Below, in pieces: positions 43,485-52,817 of a DNA stretch of 52,956 nucleotides. Under the pieces are notes generated by a model. That model saw only the letters and a list, made by a program, of their open reading frames with translations, searched no databases and was not told where the DNA came from. Source of the stretch: Aliarcobacter sp. Lineage in GTDB: Bacteria > Campylobacterota > Campylobacteria > Campylobacterales > Arcobacteraceae. The translations under genes were made by a program, and so were the position numbers. Position 1 is the first letter of the stretch. Every line of letters starts with the position of its first letter. Location: NCBI GenBank assembly GCA_017995775.1, contig JAGOIF010000004.1, positions 1 to 52,956 of the forward strand, given 5' to 3'.

Positions 43485-44786
43485 TTGTTAAGATTTGCCC
43501 CAAGTCCAACAGGTGACATGCATATTGGAAATTTACGAGTTGCAATTTTTAATTATATTGTATCAAAACAATTAAATGAAGATTTAATAATCAGAATTGA
43601 AGATACAGATAAAGAAAGAAATATTGAAGGAAAAGACAAAGAGATTTTAGAAATTTTAAATCTTTTTTCAATAGAGTATAAAAGTGTTGTTCTACAAAGT
43701 GATTCTTTAAAATATCATCAAAAAATAGCTCTTCAATTAATGACTCAGAAAAAAGCATTTGCATGTTTTTGTAGTGATGAAAAATTAGATAAATTAAGAG
43801 AACAATCTATAAAAGATGGTAAGCCTTTTAGATATGATGGATTTTGCGAAACTTTAAGCGATGAAACAGTTTTAAATACAAATGCACCTTTTACAGTGAG
43901 ACTTAAAAAGCCTGATACAAATATTAAATTTACTGATTTATTAAAAGGTGACTTTGATTATGCTCCTTTTGATGTTGATTCATTTATTATTTTAAGACAA
44001 GATAAAACTCCTACATATAACTATGCTTGTGCGGTTGATGATATGATTATGGATATTTCAGTTGTAATTCGTGGAGAAGATCACATTTCAAATACTCCAA
44101 AACAAATCCATATTAGAAACTCTTTAGGTTACACAAAAGAGATAAAATATGTACATTTACCAATTATTTTAAATGCACAAACTGGTAAAAAAATGAGTAA
44201 AAGAGATGATGCAAGTTCAGTAAAATGGCTTATTGCAGAAGGTTTTTTACCAAGTGCAATTGCAAACTATTTAGTTTTAATGGGGAATAAAACACCTTAT
44301 GAAATCTTTACACTTGAAGATGCAATTTCATGGTTTAAAATTGAAAATGTTTCAAGAAGTGCAGCAAAATTTGATATTGATAAATTAAGATTTATAAATA
44401 GAAAACATCTTGAAATTATTGATGAAATGAGATTATCAAAAATTCTAGGATTTGCAGATGCTGATATTGGTAAACTTGGAAAAGTATATTTAGAAGAAGC
44501 AAGTACAATAAAAGAGATAAAAGAAAAAATTTCTTTAATTTTTGCACCAAAAACTACTTGTGAAGATTTTCAAGAAGAATTTTTACAATTAAAAGAGTGT
44601 TTACAAAAAGCTCCATTTTTTGATGATTTTGAAGAATTAAAAAAATATGTTGCAAATGAGACAAATTTAAAAGGTAAAAGTCTATTTAAACCATTAAGAT
44701 ATATCTTAACAGGTGCACATAATGGTCCAAATATTTCAGATGTTTATCCTTTAATTAAAAATTATTTAGGAGAAATTATAAAATGA
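43485..44786 (+). CDS. gltX: Glutamyl-tRNA synthetase
   Basis: This enzyme charges glutamate to tRNA. The class I signatures are [11 protein letters not shown] (HIGH motif) and [11 protein letters not shown] (KMSKS motif). At 433 aa it is a little shorter than E. coli GltX (471), with a reduced C-terminal anticodon domain. Epsilonproteobacteria carry two GltX enzymes, one specific for tRNA(Gln) used with GatCAB. The following yggT-slt order matches the neighbourhood of H. pylori GltX2 (HP0643, the tRNA(Gln) type) by my recollection, so this may be the non-discriminating or tRNA(Gln)-charging copy. Start TTG. Confidence 0.94.
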   Translation: MLRFAPSPTGDMHIGNLRVAIFNYIVSKQLNEDLIIRIEDTDKERNIEGKDKEILEILNLFSIEYKSVVLQSDSLKYHQKIALQLMTQKKAFACFCSDEKLDKLREQSIKDGKPFRYDGFCETLSDETVLNTNAPFTVRLKKPDTNIKFTDLLKGDFDYAPFDVDSFIILRQDKTPTYNYACAVDDMIMDISVVIRGEDHISNTPKQIHIRNSLGYTKEIKYVHLPIILNAQTGKKMSKRDDASSVKWLIAEGFLPSAIANYLVLMGNKTPYEIFTLEDAISWFKIENVSRSAAKFDIDKLRFINRKHLEIIDEMRLSKILGFADADIGKLGKVYLEEASTIKEIKEKISLIFAPKTTCEDFQEEFLQLKECLQKAPFFDDFEELKKYVANETNLKGKSLFKPLRYILTGAHNGPNISDVYPLIKNYLGEIIK

Positions 44787-45055
44787 TAGATGCTTTAATA
44801 AGTTCTGTTTTAACAATAGTTCTAAGTGTTATATTTTTATATAAATGGGTTATTATTATTTCAGCAATTTTAACATGGGTTAAACCAGATCCTTATAATC
44901 CAATAGTTCAAATGTTATATAGATTAACAGAGCCTGCTTATGCATTTGTTAGAAAATATATTCCTACAGTATTTGGTGGAATGGATTTAGCTCCAATTAT
45001 TCTAATTTTTGCTTTAATATTCTTAGAAACATTCTTAAAAAATCTATTTTACTAA
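44783..45055 (+). CDS. YggT-family integral membrane protein
   Basis: The 90-aa product has two transmembrane hairpins typical of Ygg[26 protein letters not shown], then the conserved [27 protein letters not shown] loop and the second hydrophobic pair [17 protein letters not shown]. YggT/YlmG proteins are linked to membrane and division-related processes, with function not settled. It overlaps gltX by 4 bases and is 4 bases upstream of slt. Confidence 0.9.
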   Translation: MIDALISSVLTIVLSVIFLYKWVIIISAILTWVKPDPYNPIVQMLYRLTEPAYAFVRKYIPTVFGGMDLAPIILIFALIFLETFLKNLFY

Positions 45056-45059
45056 AATC

Positions 45060-46721
45060 ATGAAAAAAAAACTACTTAGCTTAACGGCTATTTTATTATT
45101 TAATATATCTGCTAGTGGAAATACAACTCCCACTACAGATTTTCTACAAAAAGATTTTAAAGTTACATTACAATGGCTTGAACAAAAACCAAAGTCTTAT
45201 AATAAAGATTTTTTTATTATTCAGTATTTAGAACAAGATAATCTAAGTTTTGAAAATGCAAAAATTGCTTTTGAAATGGGTAATGAAAGAAATGCAAATT
45301 TAAAAAAACTTTTTAATAAAAAATATAAAATATCAGCTCCCTTGGATCTTAGATGCTACAATGCAAGTATTGAAGAATTAAAAAATGAAGATTCAAAATG
45401 TATTGCATTAGGAGTATCTTTAAAAAGAGCTACAAAACTTTCAAAGAGTGATTTAGAATTTTTTATAAATAAACTAGATGGCTACCCTACTTTGAAAAGT
45501 GATTTACAAATTTTAGCTTCAAATGATCCTTTTACTTCATTAATAAATTCTGATATTAGTAAATTTTACAGATTATTTTTTGATTTAGGAAGTGAATATA
45601 GAATTAAGTTTTTAAATAGACCTATGAGTGAAGATTTTATAAATAAGCTTTCAAAAGAACAAGAATTTGAAAGATTTTTAAGATACGTTGTTCATGATAA
45701 TAACTTAAAAAATATACAAAAATCTTTAATTTCTTTAAAAAATGAAAAGCAACTTGCACCAAATTTACTTTTTTCACTAGGTATAAATGCTGTAAATAAC
45801 AATAATGACGATAGTGCATATTTGTTTTTTTACAATGCTTTTAATAAATCATATTTAAAAGTAGATAAAGATAAAGCCCTATTTTGGATATTTTTAGTAA
45901 CTCAAAATGAATCATTTCTTCAAGAACTCTCAAAAAGTTGGGATAATAGTATTTATACATTATATGCAAAAGAATTATTGGATGTAAATATCGATAATAT
46001 AGTATATGAGATACCTTTAAAAAATGAAAAAACTTCTTTTGATATATATGATGCATTTAAATGGTCGGATGTTGTTGAAGATACGAAAAAGAATTTAGAT
46101 GATGCTAAATTACAAAAGTATTACAATCTTTTTACTGATGAATCTACTTTATCACATTATGCTTTTGTTTTGCAAAGATATAATAAATATAAAGTTCAAT
46201 ATTTCATTACTCCATATAGAGATGAAATAAAAGATTATGACCTTTATAAACAATCACTTATCTATTCAATTGCAAGGCAAGAAAGTCAATTTATTCCCTC
46301 TTCTATATCTTTTTCAACAGCTCAAGGTGTGATGCAAATAATGCCATTTTTATCCCTTGATATTGCAAAGAAATTAAAAGAAGATTATAATATTTATGAG
46401 CAATTTATTCCAAGTCTAAATATCAGATATGGAAGTTATCATTTAGATACTTTAATGAAACAGTTTGATAACAATCCTTTATTTATAGCATATGCTTATA
46501 ATGGCGGGGCTGGTTATACAAAAAGTCAGTTAAAAAAGGGACTTTTTAAAGAAAAAACTAAATATGAACCATTTTTAAGTATGGAAATGATTTCATATAC
46601 AGAAACAAGAGAATATGGTAAAAAAGTTCTTGCAAATTATTATATTTATAATAATTATTTAAATAGTGAAAATAAAATTAATCTTTCCACTATTTTTCAA
46701 AGTTTAGTATCCCCTTACTAG
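45060..46721 (+). CDS. slt: Soluble lytic murein transglycosylase Slt
   Basis: Slt cleaves the glycan strand of peptidoglycan in the periplasm, forming 1,6-anhydro ends. It has a signal peptide (MKKKLLSLTAILLFNISASG), a long superhelical U-shaped N-domain, and the C-terminal goose-type SLT domain: catalytic Glu in ARQESQFIPSS, then GVMQIMP, YGSYHL and AYNGG. At 553 aa it is similar to H. pylori Slt. It converges with the lipoprotein gene and their 3' ends overlap by 32 bases. Confidence 0.94.
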   Translation: MKKKLLSLTAILLFNISASGNTTPTTDFLQKDFKVTLQWLEQKPKSYNKDFFIIQYLEQDNLSFENAKIAFEMGNERNANLKKLFNKKYKISAPLDLRCYNASIEELKNEDSKCIALGVSLKRATKLSKSDLEFFINKLDGYPTLKSDLQILASNDPFTSLINSDISKFYRLFFDLGSEYRIKFLNRPMSEDFINKLSKEQEFERFLRYVVHDNNLKNIQKSLISLKNEKQLAPNLLFSLGINAVNNNNDDSAYLFFYNAFNKSYLKVDKDKALFWIFLVTQNESFLQELSKSWDNSIYTLYAKELLDVNIDNIVYEIPLKNEKTSFDIYDAFKWSDVVEDTKKNLDDAKLQKYYNLFTDESTLSHYAFVLQRYNKYKVQYFITPYRDEIKDYDLYKQSLIYSIARQESQFIPSSISFSTAQGVMQIMPFLSLDIAKKLKEDYNIYEQFIPSLNIRYGSYHLDTLMKQFDNNPLFIAYAYNGGAGYTKSQLKKGLFKEKTKYEPFLSMEMISYTETREYGKKVLANYYIYNNYLNSENKINLSTIFQSLVSPY

Positions 46722-47172
46722 ACTTTTGATTTGTTAATTCTAATCTTAAGTTAGTAAGATTTTCTAAAGAATCAAATTTAACTAAATAATAATTTCCCCA
46801 ATGGTTTTTCAACATTAAGCTTTTAAAATTTTCATTATCTTTTTCTACTTTCTCAAGTAAAACAGACTCTTTATTATTTAACAATAATGTATATGCATTG
46901 TTTTCTAGGTCTTGTGAATCGCTATTTGCAAAATAAAGTGATACAAAAAACACTTCTTTGTTTTCAGCTGAAATATCTTTATCTATTTTATTTAAGTAAG
47001 TAGCCCAAAAAATAATATCAATTTCTTCATTTTTCACTATATCAATCTTCTTGGTATAATGTATACCTTTTGTTTCGATATCATCTTTCTCAAAATATTT
47101 AAATGCATTATTTTTAGAACTACATGAAGTAAAAAATAATGAAATAATTAGAAAAAATAAAATTTTTTTCAT
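46690..47172 (-). CDS. Putative lipoprotein of unknown function
   Basis: I cannot name this 160-aa protein. It has a lipoprotein signal: a hydrophobic stretch and lipobox FTSC with the lipidated Cys at 17. After that it is charged (FEKDDIETKGIHYTKKIDIVKNEEIDIIFWATYLNKIDKD) with alternating strand-like segments. C. jejuni has a putative lipoprotein (Cj0842) at the equivalent place beside slt and mobB, so it is probably the same conserved family. It is convergent with slt, and its 3' end lies inside the slt coding region. Confidence 0.8.
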   Translation of the reverse strand: MKKILFFLIISLFFTSCSSKNNAFKYFEKDDIETKGIHYTKKIDIVKNEEIDIIFWATYLNKIDKDISAENKEVFFVSLYFANSDSQDLENNAYTLLLNNKESVLLEKVEKDNENFKSLMLKNHWGNYYLVKFDSLENLTNLRLELTNQKSSKGILNFEK

Positions 47173-47300
47173 AAGATCCCCTAAATTTAATTACTAAGAT
47201 TGTACCTTATTCCAACTTTAACACTTATTTGCCAACTTTTTAGTCATATCTCTCAATATAAAAAATATTTACAAAGTGTAAATCAATTTTAACAATCATT

Positions 47301-47310
47301 TGGATAAAAT
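47301..47310 (+). promoter_or_regulatory. Promoter -10 of mobB
   Basis: TGGATAAAAT (47301-47310) is eight bases before the ATG at 47318. If used, the transcript would start almost at the start codon, so mobB may be leaderless or near-leaderless. The TTG at 47300 lies in this element and is therefore unlikely to be the translation start. Confidence 0.5.
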
Positions 47311-47317
47311 CCATTTT

Positions 47318-47815
47318 ATGAATAAAAAAAGATTAACAGTAGCCTTTTCTGGCCCTTCAAATAGTGGTAAAACAACACTTGTAGTAAAAGTTGCAAATAT
47401 ACTTCAAGATAATGGTTTTAAAGTATGTATTATTAAACATGATCCAAAAGATAAAGCAGTTTTTGATAAAGAAGGTAAAGATTCATTTAAATTCTCTCAA
47501 ACAGGTGCTGATGTAGCAGTGGTTAGTCCAAATAAAACAACTTTATTTAAAAAAAGTACATCTGATATTGATGATATGATTAGACTATTCCATGATTTTG
47601 ATTATTTGTTGGTTGAGGGTTTAAAAACTCTTGAATTACCAAGAATCTCTATTTTTAGAAATAAACTAGATGATAGTTATTTTAGTGTTACAAATGCAAT
47701 TGCTTGTGATGAAACTATTAATAAAGATGAAATTCCAAAGCATATTGATAAATTAGATTTAAATAATCCAGAAGAAGTAATTCTTTGGATAAACAAAAAT
47801 GCAAAGAGAGTATAA
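47318..47815 (+). CDS. mobB: Molybdopterin-guanine dinucleotide biosynthesis protein MobB
   Basis: MobB is a GTP-binding protein that assists molybdenum cofactor nucleotide attachment. The P-loop GPSNSGKTT is at residues 12-20, and the MobB core includes [27 protein letters not shown] and [10 protein letters not shown]. From ATG 47318 the protein has 165 aa. An in-frame TTG 18 bases upstream is inside the promoter. It begins a tight operon with fbp, the four-Cys protein and metG. Confidence 0.92.
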   Translation: MNKKRLTVAFSGPSNSGKTTLVVKVANILQDNGFKVCIIKHDPKDKAVFDKEGKDSFKFSQTGADVAVVSPNKTTLFKKSTSDIDDMIRLFHDFDYLLVEGLKTLELPRISIFRNKLDDSYFSVTNAIACDETINKDEIPKHIDKLDLNNPEEVILWINKNAKRV

Positions 47816-47817
47816 AA

Positions 47818-48660
47818 ATGCAAGAAATAATTAGAGCAATAGAAGAAGCTAGTATTGAAATAAAAGAGTTAATAGAATCAGGAGATACAGGTAAAAGTGA
47901 ACAAGAAAATTCTACAGGTGATACTCAATTAAAGCTTGATATTGCAAGTGATTTGATTATTGAAAGAATTTTTAAAACAATTCCGACAGTAAAAGCAATT
48001 GTTTCAGAAGAACAAGAACACGTAATTAATCTAAATGATGATGGTGAATATTTAATCGCTTATGATCCATTAGATGGTTCTTCTTTAGTTGATGTAAACT
48101 TATCGGTTGGTTCAATTTACGGAATATATAAAAATGAATTTAACGGACAAAATCTTGTTGCTTCTGTTTATGTAGTATTTGGTCCAAGGGTTGAAATGGT
48201 TGTTACTATTGATGATGTTAAGATGTATAGATTAAGACATGGGAAATTTGAATTTATTCAAAATATTGTTTTAAAACAAAAGGGTAATTTAAAAGCTCCA
48301 GGTTCTACTCAAAACTGCTGGACACCACATCACAAACAAATGATAGATGATATTTTCAATGATGGATATAGATTAAGATATTCAGGTGGAATGGTTCCTG
48401 ATTTACATCAAATTTTATTAAAAGGTGGTGGATTATTCTCATATCCTGAAACTTCTGATAGACCAAAAGGTAAATTGAGACAACTATTTGAAGTATTTCC
48501 TTTTGCTTTAACTTTTGAAAAAGCTGGTGGAGGAGCTATAACTGGATTTAAAAGAATTTTAGAAATAGAAACTACACACATTCATGATACATCTCCTTGT
48601 TTTTTTGGCTCAAATGAAGAAATAAAAAGAGTATTAGAAGTTTATAAACAACATGGATAA
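47818..48660 (+). CDS. fbp: Fructose-1,6-bisphosphatase class 1
   Basis: Fbp dephosphorylates fructose 1,6-bisphosphate in gluconeogenesis, which fits organisms growing on organic acids rather than sugars. The metal and substrate motifs are [21 protein letters not shown] and the C-terminal [13 protein letters not shown]. The length is 280 aa, shorter than E. coli Fbp (332) but normal for epsilonproteobacteria. I choose ATG 47818, two bases after the mobB stop, over an in-frame ATG at 47785 inside mobB. The stop overlaps the next start by 8 bases. Confidence 0.94.
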   Translation: MQEIIRAIEEASIEIKELIESGDTGKSEQENSTGDTQLKLDIASDLIIERIFKTIPTVKAIVSEEQEHVINLNDDGEYLIAYDPLDGSSLVDVNLSVGSIYGIYKNEFNGQNLVASVYVVFGPRVEMVVTIDDVKMYRLRHGKFEFIQNIVLKQKGNLKAPGSTQNCWTPHHKQMIDDIFNDGYRLRYSGGMVPDLHQILLKGGGLFSYPETSDRPKGKLRQLFEVFPFALTFEKAGGGAITGFKRILEIETTHIHDTSPCFFGSNEEIKRVLEVYKQHG

Positions 48661-48859
48661 TCAAGAAACTATTGTTATTGATGAATGGGATATAAAACTA
48701 GATAATAAAATAGTTGAATTAAAAACTTGTCAAGAAACAAATAACTTAAAATCTTGTACTCCTTGTGGAGTATTTTTTGAGTGTGAATTAAGAAAAAAAT
48801 ACGTTATTGCCGTTTATGAATCAATGAACAAAGGTGCTGGCGGCGGATTTGAATTTTAA
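48653..48859 (+). CDS. Small four-cysteine protein of unknown function
   Basis: The 68-aa product overlaps the fbp end, and metG follows 25 bases later. Cysteines at 26, 35, 38 and 44 (TCx8CTPCx5C, in [18 protein letters not shown]) could bind zinc or an iron-sulfur cluster; the tail GAGGGFEF is glycine-rich. C. jejuni has a small hypothetical (Cj0839c) at the same position between fbp and metG, suggesting a conserved family. I do not recognise a named domain. Its coding overlap and operon position make it very likely real. Confidence 0.8.
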   Translation: MDNQETIVIDEWDIKLDNKIVELKTCQETNNLKSCTPCGVFFECELRKKYVIAVYESMNKGAGGGFEF

Positions 48860-48884
48860 AAATATTATAAAAAAGAGGTAAAGA

Positions 48885-50840
48885 ATGGAAGAATCTTGTA
48901 AGAATGTTTATATAACAACCCCAATTTATTATGTAAATGATGTAGCTCATATTGGACATGCATACACAACAATCATAGCTGATATGTTAGCTAGATATTC
49001 AAGATTAACTGGATTAAATACATTTTTATTAACTGGAACTGATGAGCATGGTCAAAAAATTTCTCAAAGTGCAGAACTAAGAGGAAAAACTCCAAAAGAG
49101 TATGCTGACGAAATTTCTGGAAAATTTAAAGCATTATGGGACGATTTTGATATCTCTTATAACAAATTTATAAGAACAACAGATACAGAGCATAAACTTG
49201 GTGTTCAAAAAGCATTTGAAACAATGTTTAATAAAGGTGATATTTATAAAGGCGAATATGAAGGTTTTTATTGCGTATCATGTGAGACATTCTTTACTGA
49301 AAAACAACTAGTTGATGAACAGTTTTGCCCTGATTGTGGAAGACCTACTTCAATAGTAAAAGAAGAAAGTTACTTTTTTAAATTATCAAAATATGAAGAT
49401 AAGTTAATAAAGTGGTATGAAGAAAATGAAGATTGTATTCTACCAAGAGCTAAGAAAAATGAAATTCTTAACTTTGTAAAAGGTGGATTAAGAGATTTAT
49501 CAATTTCTAGAACATCTTTTGACTGGGGTGTAAAACTTCCTGAATCAATGAATGAACCAAGACACGTAATGTACGTTTGGCTTGATGCTTTAATGAACTA
49601 TATTACAGCACTTGGTTATGGAACAGATGATGCAAATATGCATTTTTGGCCAGCAAATATTCATCTTGTAGGAAAAGATATTTTAAGATTCCACGCTATT
49701 TATTGGCCCGCATTCTTAATGAGTTTAGAATTACCTCTTCCAAAACATATAGCTGCTCATGGTTGGTGGACAAGAGATGGTGAAAAAATGTCTAAATCAA
49801 AAGGAAATGTTGTAGATCCAAAACTAGTTGCTGATGCTTATGGTCTTGATGCATTTAGATACTTTTTATTAAGAGAAGTTCCTTTTGGACAAGATGGAGA
49901 TTTTTCACAAAAAGCTTTAATTGATAGAATTAACTCAGATTTAGGAAATGATTTAGGAAATTTATTAAATAGAATTTCTGGAATGAGTGGAAAATATTTT
50001 GATTATAAAGTTAGCTCAAAAGACGTTCAAAAATTCCATGCTAAAGAATTAGCAGAAGTGCATGCATTATTACAAAATCTTGAAAGTTATATTTATAATA
50101 TGCAAATAAATCGATATTTAGAAGATATTTGGAAAGTATTAACAATTGCAAATAAAGCTATAAATGATTATGAACCATGGAATTTAATGAAAGATGGAAA
50201 AACTGATGAAGCTATGGCATTGGTTGCATTAATTACAAATATTATGGCTAAAACTGCCCTACTTTTAGATTCAGTAATGCCTGAAAAAATTTCACAAATC
50301 GCTCATTCTTTAGGTATGAAAATAGATACAGCATCTTTTAATGCATTAATTAAAAATAAAGAATTATTAGCAGATACTACAATCACAAAAGTTGAGCAAC
50401 TTTTTCCAAGAATTGAAGAAGTTTTATTAGAACAACCAGCATCTTCTGATGTTTCAAAAAGTGAATGTGAAACAAAAAAAGATGATGAAAAAATAATAGA
50501 ATTAGAAGATGATAATTTAATTACAATTGGTCAATTTTTTGAAACAACATTAAAAATAGGAACAATAGTTGAAGCAGAAGAAGTTCCAAAATCTGCAAAA
50601 CTTCTAAAGCTTCAAGTTGATTTAGGTGAAGGAAGAAATAGACAAATTCTTGCGGGAATCAAAGAATATTATTCTGCTGAAGAACTGGTAGGAACACAAG
50701 CATGTGTTGTTGCAAACCTAAAACCTGCAAAATTAATGGGAATGATAAGTGAAGGTATGCTTATGGCTGCAAGGGATGAAAATGGTTTATCATTATTAAG
50801 ACCAGAAGCACCTAAAAAATCGGGAACAAAAATAAGCTAG
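48885..50840 (+). CDS. metG: Methionyl-tRNA synthetase
   Basis: This charges tRNA(Met) for initiation and elongation. The class I HIGH motif is YYVNDVAHIGHAYT. A zinc knuckle follows (FYCVSCETFF and FCPDCGRPT), then KMSKSKGNVVDP. A C-terminal tRNA-binding OB-fold domain starts near residue 545 (ITIGQFFETTLKIGTIVEAEEVPKSAKLLKLQVDLG). At 651 aa it is the long homodimeric type. The stop (TAG) overlaps the start of the next gene. Confidence 0.97.
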   Translation: MEESCKNVYITTPIYYVNDVAHIGHAYTTIIADMLARYSRLTGLNTFLLTGTDEHGQKISQSAELRGKTPKEYADEISGKFKALWDDFDISYNKFIRTTDTEHKLGVQKAFETMFNKGDIYKGEYEGFYCVSCETFFTEKQLVDEQFCPDCGRPTSIVKEESYFFKLSKYEDKLIKWYEENEDCILPRAKKNEILNFVKGGLRDLSISRTSFDWGVKLPESMNEPRHVMYVWLDALMNYITALGYGTDDANMHFWPANIHLVGKDILRFHAIYWPAFLMSLELPLPKHIAAHGWWTRDGEKMSKSKGNVVDPKLVADAYGLDAFRYFLLREVPFGQDGDFSQKALIDRINSDLGNDLGNLLNRISGMSGKYFDYKVSSKDVQKFHAKELAEVHALLQNLESYIYNMQINRYLEDIWKVLTIANKAINDYEPWNLMKDGKTDEAMALVALITNIMAKTALLLDSVMPEKISQIAHSLGMKIDTASFNALIKNKELLADTTITKVEQLFPRIEEVLLEQPASSDVSKSECETKKDDEKIIELEDDNLITIGQFFETTLKIGTIVEAEEVPKSAKLLKLQVDLGEGRNRQILAGIKEYYSAEELVGTQACVVANLKPAKLMGMISEGMLMAARDENGLSLLRPEAPKKSGTKIS

Positions 50841-51838
50841 TGCAAATCTCATCTATTTTAGATATTATTGATGGAAGTTTATTAAACTCTCCATCAATCT
50901 CTTTTATATATTCAATTAAAACAAATGTTTCAAAGGTAAAAGAAGGTGATTTATTTTTAGCTAGAAATTTGGATGAAATCCAACAAGCTATAAAAAATGG
51001 AGCATTTGCAATAATTATTGATACTAATACTGCAATTATAGATAATGAAATCGCTTGGATAAAAGTTCAAGATATGGATCTTTGTATTATAAAATTACTT
51101 AGATTTAAATTAGCAGTAAAAAATTTAGAAGCATATCACTGCGATAAAATTACATATAATTTATTAAGACTTTATTCTTCAAGTTTTACAAAAAACATTA
51201 AATTAATACCAAATAAATTGGAAAATTTATTTAAATATATTGATGAAATAAATGATAAAGATATTATTATTTCTTCAAATGAAAATATTTTATCAAAAAT
51301 TTATCCAAATAATAAAAATTTTAATGACATCCATAAAATATCAATGGTTGAAAATTTAATAGAACATTCTTTATTTGAAACATCATTTTCATATGGAAAT
51401 AAATTCTTTTCAAGAATTAAACTTTCTAGTTTATATATTTTGAATTTTTTAAATGTTTATAAATTCTTAAATGAAAATATAGATTTTTTAAAATTAAAAT
51501 CATTTAATAATTTCAAGCCTATATTTATTGATAAAAATTTAAATTTGATAGAATTTGGGAAAAGTGATAAATTTATAATTTGTCAAAATAATATTGAATT
51601 ATGTGAAGATGAAATTTTATATATTAAAGCAAAATATAAATATGCAAAAACTATTTTTATAAGTCTTTCTTATATTAACTATCTTTCAGAAAATGAACAA
51701 ATTCTTATAAATAATTTAGAAGAATTAAAACCAATATTACGAAAACTAAAATTTAATGCAGTTTACATAATAGGCTTTAATCATAATGTTGTATCAGAAT
51801 ATCTTTTAGAGTCTGAAAAACATCAAACTCTTTTTTAA
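50840..51838 (+). CDS. Mur-ligase-like protein without ATP-binding domain
   Basis: I cannot assign a function. The N-terminal about 85 residues resemble the UDP-binding N-domain of MurE/MurF: IKTNVSKVKEGDLFLARN, then EIQQAIKNGAFAIIID. The following part lacks the Mur ligase P-loop (GTNGKT/GSNGKT): at that place is YHCDKITYNLLRLYSS. No catalytic Mur domain follows. The rest is a lysine- and isoleucine-rich sequence with no motif I know. At 332 aa it starts at GTG overlapping metG. H. pylori and C. jejuni have a hypothetical next to metG; this may be the same family, a scaffold or a degenerate ligase. Confidence 0.7.
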   Translation: MQISSILDIIDGSLLNSPSISFIYSIKTNVSKVKEGDLFLARNLDEIQQAIKNGAFAIIIDTNTAIIDNEIAWIKVQDMDLCIIKLLRFKLAVKNLEAYHCDKITYNLLRLYSSSFTKNIKLIPNKLENLFKYIDEINDKDIIISSNENILSKIYPNNKNFNDIHKISMVENLIEHSLFETSFSYGNKFFSRIKLSSLYILNFLNVYKFLNENIDFLKLKSFNNFKPIFIDKNLNLIEFGKSDKFIICQNNIELCEDEILYIKAKYKYAKTIFISLSYINYLSENEQILINNLEELKPILRKLKFNAVYIIGFNHNVVSEYLLESEKHQTLF

Positions 51839-51849
51839 ATTTTATATTA

Positions 51850-52506
51850 TTAATAAACCATTCCAAAAGAGCTAATAACTCTTCCTAAAATCTCTAAATC
51901 ATTTTTATTTAAAACTTGAGCTGGGTAATCTTTATTATCAGAAATAATATCAAGCTTCCCATCAACTCTTCTTTGAATTCTTTTTACAAACAATCCATGT
52001 GTTGTAGTAAATGCATAAATTCCATCCCTTGATGCATCATTTTTTGTTTTATCAATAAATATTATATTATCATTATTAAGTGTGGGTTCCATAGAATCTC
52101 CTACTACATTGATTGCATCAATATTTTTAAGATTATCTTTTCCACCTAACATATTCACAAAATAAGGAGGTAATGCTAAAGATTCATAATTTTCATCAGC
52201 TTCATAAGCACCACCACCTGCACTAACAGAAACAGAAGGATAGTATTTAATCCAGTATTTATCAGTAGAATCAACTAATGATCCAGGATTTTGATCATAT
52301 AAAAGCCAATTTATTGATATTTTCTTTTTTGCACAAAAATTTAGTATATTTGAAAATGGTATTTTCCCTCTATTTTTCATAGTAGCAAAGTTTGCTTGAC
52401 TTAATTCAAGAGAATTTGCAACATCTTTATCAAAAACTTTTCCATATTTCCCATCAGCACTTAAAATATCTTTTAGTTTTTCAATAATTTCATCAACAAT
52501 TAACAT
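51850..52506 (-). CDS. S24-family (LexA/CI-like) transcriptional regulator
   Basis: The 218-aa protein has an N-terminal helix-turn-helix domain of the phage-CI type (about residues 20-72: VFDKDVANSLELSQANFATMKNRGKIP) and a C-terminal S24 peptidase domain. The self-cleavage site is probably Ala96-Gly97 (VSVSAGGGAY). The catalytic pair is Ser138 (GDSMEPT) and Lys175 (FVKRIQ). It should be an autocleaving repressor that responds to DNA damage or another inducer. It is preceded by AAAGGAAATATT and faces a divergent control region with palindromes. No phage genes surround it. Confidence 0.9.
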   Translation of the reverse strand: MLIVDEIIEKLKDILSADGKYGKVFDKDVANSLELSQANFATMKNRGKIPFSNILNFCAKKKISINWLLYDQNPGSLVDSTDKYWIKYYPSVSVSAGGGAYEADENYESLALPPYFVNMLGGKDNLKNIDAINVVGDSMEPTLNNDNIIFIDKTKNDASRDGIYAFTTTHGLFVKRIQRRVDGKLDIISDNKDYPAQVLNKNDLEILGRVISSFGMVY

Positions 52507-52536
52507 AATATTTCCTTTTGAATTATATATTTTTAA

Positions 52537-52596
52537 TTGTATTACAAATTGAAATATTTTTCAAGTATTTTCATAAAATATTATAGAATTTGTAAT
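52537..52596. promoter_or_regulatory. Putative operator region between the S24 repressor and the mini-ORF
   Basis: Several dyads are packed together. ATTACAAATT (52541-52550) and AATTTGTAAT (52587-52596) are a perfect 10-base inverted pair 36 bases apart. TTGTATTACAA (52537-52547) and TTGAAATATTTTTCAA (52549-52564) are palindromes. A -10-like TATAGAAT (52583-52590) overlaps the right dyad. This fits an autoregulated divergent promoter. The whole gap 52507-52829 (323 bases) holds these dyads, the small ORF and the pre-oadG hairpins, with no other gene seen. Confidence 0.45.
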
Positions 52597-52618
52597 AATT
52601 AAAATAAAAGGATACCTT

Positions 52619-52714
52619 TTGACAAATAAATTAATGAAAACAAGAAATAATATTAAAAATATCTTAAAAAAAATCGATATTTTTATTTATGAATTCGGTG
52701 ATAAAATCTTATAA
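52619..52714 (+). CDS. Possible 31-aa small ORF divergent from the S24 repressor
   Basis: A TTG at 52619 lies 7 bases after AAGG (52608-52611) and opens a 31-codon frame that ends at TAA 52712-52714. An internal ATG at 52634 is the alternative start. The product is very basic and hydrophobic-amphipathic (ILKKIDIFIYEFGDKIL at the C-terminus). Its place opposite a CI-like repressor, behind a shared operator, is what one sees for cro-like or small toxin-type genes. I have no homology evidence; it could be chance in AT-rich DNA. Confidence 0.3.
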   Translation: MTNKLMKTRNNIKNILKKIDIFIYEFGDKIL

Positions 52715-52784
52715 AAAGTTACTAAATTTGTAAATTCGTCAAAATCGACTAGAAATATAAATATTACTAAAGCAATTTTTTTAT

Positions 52785-52817
52785 ATGATTACCTCGATAA
52801 TTACAGCCTGTAATCAT
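52785..52817 (+). promoter_or_regulatory. Alternative hairpins in the oadG leader
   Basis: ATGATTAC (52785-52792) pairs with GTAATCAT (52810-52817), and ATTACA (52800-52805) pairs with TGTAAT (52809-52814). The two share the right arm and exclude each other. They end three bases before the GGAG ribosome site (52820-52823). Confidence 0.35.

Noticed and set aside
47300-47317. TTG 47300 as the mobB start
   Set aside because: It overlaps the probable -10 box; ATG 47318 begins the conserved [10 protein letters not shown] sequence.
47785-47817. ATG 47785 as the fbp start
   Set aside because: It lies inside the end of mobB with no ribosome site. ATG 47818 gives the typical FBPase N-terminus.
51850-52506. 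S24 repressor as the edge of a prophage
   Set aside because: Neighbours are metG, a Mur-like protein and oadG; there are no structural, lysis or integrase genes within the window.
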